Assembly (NCBI GenBank): GCA_003991915.1
Contig: RQTK01000007.1
Coordinates: 124,001-188,000, forward strand
Length of the DNA stretch: 64,000 nt
Source: Elysia chlorotica
Taxonomy: Eukaryota > Mollusca > Gastropoda > Plakobranchidae
Direction of reading: 5' to 3'
In this document: piece after piece, positions 18,620-64,000 of the stretch
How the letters are laid out: each line of letters starts with the position of its first letter
How positions within the stretch are numbered: the stretch's first letter is position 1
Translations under genes and position numbers: made by a program
The notes under the pieces: model-generated
Databases searched by the model: none
The model's input: the letters and a program-made list of their open reading frames with translations, nothing else
What the model was told of the DNA's origin: nothing

Positions 18620-21600
18620 TTGCACCCATAAATTTGATGCAAAATGGGCTAGAAGTGTACAACTAATAAACATACGGTACAAAAGATTAGTTTGGGCTAC
18701 TATAATCTTTAGTGGAACATTACATTGTGTGTAAAGTGTGTGCCTGTTTGTGTGCATTCTGTAAGCAGATGAAATTGTTGTGAAATATTAACCATTTCAA
18801 TGAAACCAATATTTAGTATATACATAATCTAAATTTTTAATTTGATCAAATCACTAATTAGTAACATTTTACTATAAACCACAACATTTTTTTTTGTTAT
18901 CTTGAATTTGACTAATAGTGGATCATGATTTGGTGTTTTATTTAAGTGCAATAATATAATACATGTTATATGGTGCTTCTGTTTTGATGTCATTAATAAA
19001 TGGCAGCTGTTTCCACAATTTAATACACATTTTTAATATTTATGTAGATCAACTTGGCTATTTTATCCTAATGTTTAATCCCATTATATTGTTTTCTTAT
19101 GAAAAAGTTATGATTTTTGGGATGTAATATTAATTTGTTTCTTGCATCACTTGTGGGCTTTGTATGAAATGTTTCTTTGACACTACCATCAAAATTTCCC
19201 CAGGATCTCAGTACTGAGTAGCTAATCAAAATTGAAATATGAACAATTGGATTATACTTTTTCTTTTTAAAGAAAATCATTAATATCAGCATGAAGTAAG
19301 CCACAATTATTTAATGTGTTGTATACCTCATCATGCAATAAAAATGCTTTAATATATGACTGTTAAGCACTATAATTTTCAACTCTGCATACAATTGGTT
19401 TAGATTGTTTTTGTTAGGATTAAAGAGTCACATTTGTCTACTCTTGTTTTTTATGTTTATATTTTTTGCTGTAATATACAATCCTTTACACCATTAAATT
19501 CTAAATATGACGTTGTATTTCCAGGAATGAGGTGCTATGTTTGTCTTTATTAGGATAAGTGATATGCATGTTACTAAGGTGTAAAAAGATTTTTCCAGTG
19601 TGTATTTTTACTTTAACGCTCATTAAAAATATTTTGTTCATTATTATCTTCATACAAAAAAGTGACTTTAGAATCACTTTTGACACCATCCCTACTTAAG
19701 AACTCTTATAAAATAAATGGACCTGAAAATATTTCCAAATCATGTTACCCTATAACATGGTTACAGTTTATTTGATTTTACTTTTGCCAAAGAGTACTGG
19801 TTAATAAAACTGAAATTTTTATATTACTCAGGTCTAACAAAGAGGAGCAAAGTGTTTTTCAACTGTTCTCTTTTTATGCTTCCATAATATTTTACAATCT
19901 TACTCACTAGGCTACTTTAGGGGGCCCATATCTGAGCTGTAGCATGTAAAATTTTCCACTAAAATTTACTTATTCAACGTTGAGAATAATTATTATCAAG
20001 TCTGAAGTTGGACAATTGGGAAGTCCTTATAGAAGTATCAGAATAATAGAATATCAGTTCAATATGCTTCATTATTTTAGTGTTGATCATAAATGGCTAA
20101 TAGTAACTTTGTCAGTTTATGGTATGCAATATTAGATGTAGTGTCTTGGATTTCATGCACTGATCCATTTCAATATCTGCCTTACTTGACAGTAGCAGGG
20201 CTCTTTTTATAAGAGAAACAATGTGATCATCTTGTGGATGTTTGTTAATTGAAGTTGAACTCGTTTAGAAAAGCACATAATGGTATCAGTACCCAATTAT
20301 AAAGACTTAATCTTTTTAGTTTTATTTGTGCTTACTGTGATTGTTAATATTAAACATTGTACCATCATCCCTTTTTAATATGAACATAATTTATTTTACA
20401 ACACACATTTTTTAGGTAGGTTGAGCGGGTGAAATAGACGTAAAGCAGTTGAGGCAAATGGTGAATCAATAAAAAACAATAAAAGTGAAATGAGTTATTT
20501 TATCTTCCATCTTCTTTGTTTATATATACAAAATAATTGCCGATGGCTGTGATTAATTTATTTTAATTAAGTAACCATGTCTTTGAAAGGAAATGAACAT
20601 GAATAATATCATATGTTAATCATGCCCAATCTTGTAGTTCTGTTGTCATTTTTCATATTGCTACTTGGCTAAAGATCTTTTGCCAACGAATACACACCAA
20701 GCCTATTGCAATGTTCAATAATAAAATTGAAAGTTTGATTTAGAGGGATTTTTGTGTGTGTGCATATATACAAATCTTTCTGAGCGTGTCATTTTTCTTT
20801 TTTTCCATTTGAGAACATAAGTTGAGATGTAGATGTTTAAAGTTGAATTTATTTGGTGCAATTATTGTTGTCTTTGCAGAATTAAAAATCAAGTTAAAAA
20901 TATCATTGCACTGTTCAAAACTTAGTATGCTCTCATGGATTTCCAAATTTGATGTTTGAAATGGTTACCTTATACTAGGCCCTATCTTTTGTATTACACC
21001 AAATCTATGTTCACAAGTTCTGAATATTTATAATTGCTGGGTATTCAATGTTGTATAACTATAAATGTAATAGTTGTCCAAAGACAATCCCACTGTAGAT
21101 CATTACATGACATATGAATAATGTAGAAATAAGAAATTCTCGTACAACTGTTATATTTTCCACATATTTTCTGAGATGAAGAGAATAGACTGTTACTACT
21201 TTTGAAATACCTTTCCTCCGTTTGCCTTTACACAAAAATATTTCAGTATGTATAATAATTTTTACTTGATATTGATACTCTCTTTGGATCCTAATCTACA
21301 TCATCAAAACCAAATAAGTCGAATGGCATCCTGCAAAAAGGAGGAAAAAATCCACTGCGACTGCTGAAGAATGAAGGTCTTTCGATGAAACCAAAAGGGA
21401 GCGTGCCAATAGGATAATACGCCTGAAAATTTTTCTTTTGGTTTTTAGAATAAGAAGTTATTTGCACGTGGACTGTTTACTACATTTATGGTTGTACAGA
21501 TTCAAATTTTATGTGAATGCCAGTCTTGATTCATCACATTAATGTAGAGTCGGATAAGCCTTATGTGACAAAAAAGGGGGTAATTGAAGCAAAATAAAGA

Positions 21601-22700
21601 AAAATTTACAATTACAAGAGTATTTCAGCCTGAGCAAGGCAATTAGTTGCCTGTAAATCGGAAGTTAGAAGGATTAAAAAAACGTAGGTACAATGCTCAG
21701 TATATCTCAGGCATAAAGAAGAAAAATTCTCAGCCCTGGTTCATTGGAAAACAAAAACCATTTTGATGTCCATGTGGAAATCGAAGAAGACTGTAATCCT
21801 GATTGATATAAAAATGTTGTGTATTTAACAGAAAATAGCTGATGTATTCTGAGTATTTGTAAATGTGTATGTTCTATTTATGTATGTATTTTTTTGTTAT
21901 GATAGCCAATAAAAATAAAAATATATAAATTTGTAGTTGTAAAATTAAACACAGAGTTAAGTCTTATTAATGGCCATACGAGGTTGTGAAAGGGTAACAT
22001 CGTAACTGGAAACTACCCAGGACAGTTTGAAGAGATTGGTTTCTAATAAGTGAAAAAAGTTACTGCATATACTAGTTATTCAACATGATCGGATCCCCAA
22101 GAATATAGGTTCTTGAGATTTTCTTTCATATTGGAGCCAGAGATAGACGCTATTCATTTTGAGCATTTCAAAACCACTACCCTTTACCATTTTAGTCTTA
22201 AAAGGCTTCTTTAGATTATCTTCCTTCATGTATCAGTAATATTATTTGTTGTGCAAGATTGGGACTTAGAACCACAAATTGTCACAATCCCCTCACGTAA
22301 AAAAAAAAAAAGCTTTTTAACTTTGCTTTACATTCTCTAGTTTCCTCAAGGAAGTTTTGCTGGGCTGGGACCAGCAGCTGAGAGTGGAATCTCAGACAAC
22401 TTGCTCATCAGTCCAGAGCCATAACAACTAAATGTGTGGGGCAAATGTTTATTCTATAACGTCTTCAATCATATAACTAGATGTAAAGATTATATGCATA
22501 AATTTATTTAAAAAGAAGGAAATTAACGATAAAATTAATGCAGGCACAATTTATCTTTACGTCATAATTAATATAGCCTACATATACTAGTGAAAATAGG
22601 CGAACTGCTACAATCAGTACTACATTTTTTCCCCACTAAATATCTTATACTAGAGAATAAAAACAGTACAAAAACAAAATCATGTTATGGGCATGATTGA
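18620..22700. other. 3' flank of the ENOPH1-like gene and convergent intergenic DNA
   Basis: Possible AATAAA signals on the plus strand lie at 18665, 18995, 19337 and 21908; I cannot decide which is used. The region also holds copy 2 of the 229-bp repeat. A GC-richer patch at 21297-21422 is open in the minus frames. No recognisable gene otherwise. Confidence 0.5.
20705..20933. repeat. 229-bp direct repeat, copy 2
   Basis: Identical by eye to 18079-18307 in the same orientation, with unrelated flanks on both sides. Confidence 0.92.
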
Positions 22701-25700
22701 TCAAACTTTTATTTTCTTAATAATCAGCATTTGAATTGTAACCAAAGAAGAAAAAAAAAAGAAAAGTTCTGCGGTCCATTTGACACATGCAAATAAATAC
22801 ACACATATTTTCAGCTTCAGATTATAATAATGAGCACCAAAAAAAACAAAAACTCAAGCTTTCTTTTTGCTTTAATTGAACCTCGATATTCCTAATATTT
22901 TGGACCTGTAAACATGGCAAATTGATAGCCATCAAGTCTTCATCTAAACCAAAAAAAAATCCAAACATTAACCAGCAAAAATAATGACAAATCATAACTT
23001 CATTGTTTTGTGGCGCTGCTTAAACTGCAAACACAAGCATAAAAAAAGTCCTTGCCAGTAACAATAGCATTTATATGAAGCTTCCTATTCATGAATAAAG
23101 AGAGAGATTCTGCAAGACAGGACATTGAGGCAAAAACTGGCTTTTTAGTCAAGCACACAATATTTATCTAAATATAAAAATAGCCCCTGTGGCCTAGGAC
23201 AGGTGAAAGCAGCTTCAAATTTATTGAACAGGTCATCTGATGGAATGATTGCAAAAGAAGCACAAGGCCAATTCACCTCAGAAGGAGAAGAAGTGTCCAT
23301 CCAAGGCATGGAAATGCATAATAGTTAAACACAAACCAAAGAAATAAGGCCACGCATAAGCTCCTCAATGGACATTACTCCTAGAACGGTACGGCTTTTT
23401 ATGAAAGAGGCCTCTCTCGGATATGCCGTCTTATATAGTATGTCAGTAGTGTCACACTAACGTTACATCATTGCTCTTTCCATAGCGTGAACTTGTGAAA
23501 TTCATTTAAAATAAAAGTTAGAAGCACATATTTCATCAACCCAAAAGAAAAATTTTAGGTAGTATAGCTAGAAATTCTCTCACATTCTTAATGGACATAC
23601 AGATCAGACAAATTGCTTTTCATAATTTTGTATGAAAACTTGCTATGATTATTTAGAAGAGAAAAAAAAAAAAGAGCAGACAATTACAACATAGTGATCA
23701 CATTCACTATGTCAGACCATTAAAAATGACACCAATTTTCACAAAAAGGTACTTTAATATTGCACTGTATTTCCCTCTTTTCCTTTCATTTACCTGTGTG
23801 TGCAGTGAAGATAATCTCTGCGGTTCTTAAATCTGTGGGCCACTTAAAAAAAACAACATGCAAAATACATTTGAACTATGTACAAAGAAATAAAAAAGAA
23901 GAGACATGAACAGGGTGAAATCACAGCCTTTTTCTATCAGTAACATTAACAAATTCCCTTGGCAAGTAACTATCATTCAAGCCCTGATTCCAAAATTAAG
24001 TCCAAGCAATTGATAAAAGCAAATGATATCTTTATCAAAATATTTTAAAACCCACCTATTGTTCAGAAAGTTCAATTGATATACATAGGGAAACTTAAAA
24101 TTGCAGGCGTTCAAAGATTAAAATGATTCTACAGACATAACAAATGACATGAAAATAAAAAAAACTCTATTAAAATGGGCAAAATATGGAGAGAAAAAAA
24201 TAAATAAACAGAAAATAGTTATAAGGTACCAAATGATTCTACTGAGTCATGTCCATTAAAATGGATGATCAAATCATTTGACTATCATTCACCAAGACTC
24301 CTGATACAGCAGCCAAAGTTTTTTTTCTTCTTTCCTATTTTGATAACCTTAGTGATAGAATTCTTTCTTTATCGATGATAAATGTTGCCTTCTTAGCCTT
24401 GGTCTTGCAGAAGTTGCTTTCATCAATGAAGATTACAATATCAGTTCATAAAGATGAATATCATCTGCCATCATATATACCTCTCTCTGTTGGGCGAAAT
24501 TTGTTTTAACAGGACCAATATCATTTTAAAATGCTAGGAATTTGGTCATCCCAGAGAGCTTTTTAAAATGTTAACGAAAATAAGGCTTACAAAGTCATTA
24601 GTCATTTGTAAGGTAGAGAAGGCAGCAGGTATGAGCATGTGATATTCATCTTGAACTGTAGAACCAGCATGGATTATTTTTTAGAAGAAAAAGAATGTCC
24701 TTCCCAAATTTAGTTATTTTCTTGACTAAAAATACTGGCACCACTACACACCCTCTCCAAAACCAAAGTCTTTAACAACATAAACCCATTCACATAGTAG
24801 TAAGATTTCAAAGTAAAAAAAAACAACAAAAACAAACAAGAGGCATTATCAAACTTTCAGCTTGTATTGCATTTTTACCAATGTTGTCACTACAAATGTA
24901 TATTAAAATTTGTCTATTTTGGAAAGTTCTTTCATTTAAACCCAGATTAAAAATATGAAATATTGAATTTCCTAGTTGTCTGAAACAAGCAGTTTTCTTT
25001 TCATTATGTTATACTGTTTGTGTTAATTTCAATTGCATGAGCTGTTTTCAAGCATTTAGAATAAATTGGACAACACATGAAATGAATGCCCATACCCATG
25101 GAAATTTGAAGACAGCACCTCATATTTTTAAATGAATGAAAACAAATGTGATAAAATTTACACTTTAACCTTTTACCTCAAAATGAAAGCAAACACACTA
25201 CCATGGGCAGAAGAGTACACATGTATAATTGAATCAAATAGAAATGATAACAAAAAAAGAGGAAGAGGGAGGCAAGAAAGATTGTTAGAAGCCTTTGAAA
25301 GTAAAGTTTGCAGTACATTTAGATCAACCTCCCTTACACCAGGGTTTAAATAAGGAGGATGAAAGACCTCTGGCTGAAGAAACCTTTATTGGATCATCAA
25401 ATTTACAGCAAAAAGCTGGAGATGTGATTGAATATTACAACTAAAAATGTATTTACTACTAGAAATGAAGTTACCACGAACAAAAAAGAAAACTCAGGGG
25501 AGAAAAAGTCAGTCTATTTACAGGAAACAAACTTCAATCCCCATTGTCATTATGTCTTTGTGACAGTAACAAGAAAAACACCAAAATTTTCAATAATCCT
25601 TATGAAAAGATAATTATTGTCCGTTGGACATTTTTAACCATAAATTTTCCAAAACCTGATTAAAAAAAAAGTTCACACAGACTTTTCTCACATGGCTTAA

Positions 25701-26430
25701 AAAAATGACTGCATGACTGCCTAACAATAAATTTAACTATAATATATGAAAATTTTTAAGTAACAGAGCCATGTTTGTCAAGAAAGCTAAATGATGGCTT
25801 TCATCAATAATTTTGAGTCCTGCAAAATCTATCATGCATGTGAAATAACTCTAAGGTGGATTGTTCATTATTTCAGGACATAGTCTGTTAAATCCTTTTA
25901 TTACAATGCATTTGGTGAAAACTTGTCAGCTTTTTATAGAGTTCGTCATTTTAAAAATATGTATGAAGTAGTGTTCACCCATTAACTAAAACTAACCTAG
26001 AGATTAAAAAAAAAAGTCCTAGCCCACGGGTTCACATTTGCAAAAATCTAGTGCAATGAATAGAAAAAAAGTGGAGATTAAATTTTGTTCAGAATTTCTA
26101 TAAAACCCACTCACATACACCCATAAATATGTTGCAATCAACGCCTCTTAAATGCATGAAGGAACTACATTTAAACACACACTTGCGCTTGGTTTCACCC
26201 AACACAACATTCAAAACCATTTTGTGTGTGCTTTGCTCACAATTAAAGTTTTCTACTGTCAGACACATAGTTTATATTCATTCAATCACAACCCTCCAGC
26301 AGAACCTAGAGAGAATGCATGGTATCCCTTGCACAAGCAACTAAAAGTAGTATCTTAAAAACAAAAATTGTATTTAGCACACCCACCACACACATCAAAA
26401 CTTAAGATGAAAAGCTTTCTCACAACAATG
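22700..26430 (-). other. Probable 3' untranslated region or downstream flank of the kinesin light chain gene
   Basis: AT-rich sequence without supported coding regions lies after the stop at 26431-26433. A minus-strand AATAAA candidate is near 22708-22713 and others are scattered, so the real 3' end is unknown. Confidence 0.4.
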
Positions 26431-61869
<35,439 letters not shown>

Positions 61870-62692
61870 CTGAAAAAGCAAAAAAAAAAAAAGCTGTTTA
61901 CAAGAGTATGTCACAGCAAATAAATAATGCGAAAAGTCATGAGATAAACTTACCATTTATCACTAAAAAAAACAAAACCCCCATCTAACCTCAACATATT
62001 GATGTCAACCTTAGTTTAGGATGAATAAATTGAATTTAGCCTTAAAATGGCATGATGATCTACCATTGAAGTAATGTCACACAACATAGAATTTTCCCAT
62101 GGAGATGTTTTTTCTTGACCAAAAAAACCATGGAAAAGGTTCCCTTTCTTTGTTACAGGTTTTTTTTTTTTCTGCAATGAATTTGATTTTAGGATAGACA
62201 TACCACTGGATTAATAGCCTATCTCTACCACTGTGGAAAACTACCCAAAGAATTCCAGATCTACTCATAATTAATCCAGTTATTTGCATCTCCTAAAATC
62301 TAATTTATAAAATACAATAAAATTTGAGGCATACATTACTGTATTTGTTTGTCCCTAAATGTTTAGGCCTCCATTGGCAAGTGTTGATGTGTCTGGATTA
62401 TAGTGGTTGTCTTTGGTGCGATTTGGACTTTCCCCAATGAAGATAGCAAGTGACTTAATGAGATGTAGTAAGTAACCTAGCCATGAAACTCCGTTTTAAA
62501 GGAGCGTAGTGGTCAAGTGGTATAACCATGCTCGTGTGCAGATGCATCTACAAGACAGGGTTCTAATCCCACAAGGTGCAATCATTGTTCGACCATTTTC
62601 ATTAAAAGCCTACCTATACCACTGTGGAAAAACACCAAAACAATTCCAGATCTACTCAAAATTAATCCATATAGTAGGCCTCTCTTAAAATT

Positions 62693-62717
62693 NNNNNNNN
62701 NNNNNNNNNNNNNNNNN
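62693..62717. other. Assembly gap (25 N)
   Basis: A run of 25 N directly before a TAG array, typical of a collapse at a microsatellite. Confidence 0.99.
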
Positions 62718-62823
<106 letters not shown>

Positions 62824-62826
<3 letters not shown>

Positions 62827-63077
62827 TGGTTGGTTGGTTGGGTTGGTTTAACGTCCAACAGCAGCACTATATAGGCTATATTGTGGACGGGCCCCAAGAC
62901 GGACGTCTGACAATTTTATGTGCTGCCACACACGAGACAGGGCGGGGATACCATGACTCCTGTCTCAGCCAGTCACATTATACTGACCCAACCAGTAGGG
63001 AACGCAACAGCCAGGATTCGAACTCGGGACCTTTTGCGTCAGAAGCTGATGTTTGACCCTTGGACCACCGCGCCCCC
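62824..63077 (-). mobile_element. tRNA-derived SINE, best copy in the window
   Basis: On the minus strand it reads GGGGGCGCGGTGGTCCAAGG (A-box region), GAGTTCGAATCCTGG (B box), TTCCCTACTGGTTGGGTCAG, CTGTCTCGTGTGTGGCAG, CTTGGGGCCCGTCCACAATA and a TTAAACCAACCCAACCAACC tail. Diverged copies lie at 9300, 12155 and 33595. It is inserted between two TAG arrays. Confidence 0.75.
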
Positions 63078-63101
63078 AGTAGTAGTAGTAGTAGTAGCAG
63101 C

Positions 63102-63181
<80 letters not shown>

Positions 63182-63188
63182 CAGCAGC

Positions 63189-63247
<59 letters not shown>

Positions 63248-63250
63248 TAG
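63078..63250. repeat. (TAG)n array with CAG units
   Basis: About 170 bp of AGT/TAG units with small CAG islands. Confidence 0.97.
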
Positions 63251-63293
63251 TTGTTATGGTGGTGGTGGTGTTGTGGGTAGGAGACTGCTGGGG

Positions 63294-63295
<2 letters not shown>

Positions 63296-63390
<95 letters not shown>
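63296..63390. repeat. (GA)n microsatellite
   Basis: About 95 bp of uninterrupted GA. Confidence 0.97.
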
Positions 63391-63392
<2 letters not shown>

Positions 63393-63689
63393 ATCAAGAA
63401 AGATATTGATTCAAAAATTTAATGAATAGTTAAAGAAGAGGAGTCGAGTAGGGGTAATAATATTAAGGAATATGGCGGATTGCCGAGAAAGATGCCAAAA
63501 CTTGTCGGAAAAAAAAGCGAATGCAATTCTCGGCGTCTATTTGATTTCATTCAAAACGCGGAGCAGACATGCCCTCTGGACGGCTATGTAAGATAAAATC
63601 ATCAGGATGTAGAGATAGAAACAAAGAGAGCGAGGGGCTGGGTGGGGAGAATGAGAGCGCAGGAAGGAAGAAGAAAGGAGAGGAAGGGA

Positions 63690-63719
63690 GGTAGAGATGA
63701 GAGAGAGAGAGAGAAAGAA

Positions 63720-63781
<62 letters not shown>

Positions 63782-63792
63782 GAGAGAGATAG
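63690..63792. repeat. (GA)n microsatellite, interrupted
   Basis: GA units with AAAG and GGGA interruptions. Another short GA run closes the window at 63957-63990. Confidence 0.95.
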
Positions 63793-64000
63793 CAAAGACA
63801 ACGCCGAGAGAGTCAAGAGGTTGGTAAGATGGAGAAAAGAACAAAAATACGAAGAATGGATGGGTTACAAAGAAAGTTGTAACTAAAGTAGAGAAATGGT
63901 GCAAACAATTGGGAGAAAAAATTAGATGGGGGAGTTGGGAGAAAGAAGAAAAAAAAAGAGAGAGAGAGCGAGAGAGAGAGAGAGAGAGAATGTATATAAT

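Overview
This 64 kb window is AT-rich nuclear DNA of an animal. Its genes have many introns with GT/AG junctions, and the spaces between exons are full of microsatellites, short tRNA-derived elements and foldback elements. The proteins look lophotrochozoan, probably molluscan: the kinesin light chain carries an LGFPE acidic linker like the one I remember from squid. No species can be named from the sequence alone.

Layout, left to right: (1) 3070-5712, minus strand: the first four coding exons of a kinectin/RRBP1 (p180) family ER membrane protein, which runs off the left part of the window. (2) 5713-11201: intergenic DNA with a fresh 174-bp duplication, a minisatellite and a SINE. (3) 11202-18619, plus strand: a complete six-exon enolase-phosphatase E1 (ENOPH1/MASA) homologue of 311 residues, divergent from gene 1. 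It has Asn where the family has its catalytic Asp in HAD motif I and again in HAD motif IV, and a very acidic tail; intron 5 holds about 900 bp of a perfect hexanucleotide repeat. (4) 18620-26430: convergent 3' flanks. (5) 26431-61869, minus strand: a complete kinesin light chain gene. One full splice product is 669 residues, with coiled coil, LFP-acidic linker, TPR domain and phosphosite-rich C-terminus. Two TPR exons are each present in two tandem versions (50168-50255 with 50642-50729; 43740-43829 with 44862-44951), a strong sign of alternative exon choice inside the cargo-binding domain. A 108-nt phase-1/1 exon (56763-56870) and two possible 21-nt microexons add further choices. (6) 61870-64000: upstream sequence with TAG and GA arrays, a SINE and a 25-bp assembly gap.

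The genes do not form an operon. Kinesin light chain and a kinectin-family protein both concern kinesin-based organelle transport, but their proximity may be chance. The ENOPH1 family acts in methionine salvage. The most interesting signals are the putative catalytically altered ENOPH1, the two duplicated-exon pairs in KLC, and several exact local duplications that are either very young rearrangements or assembly artefacts.
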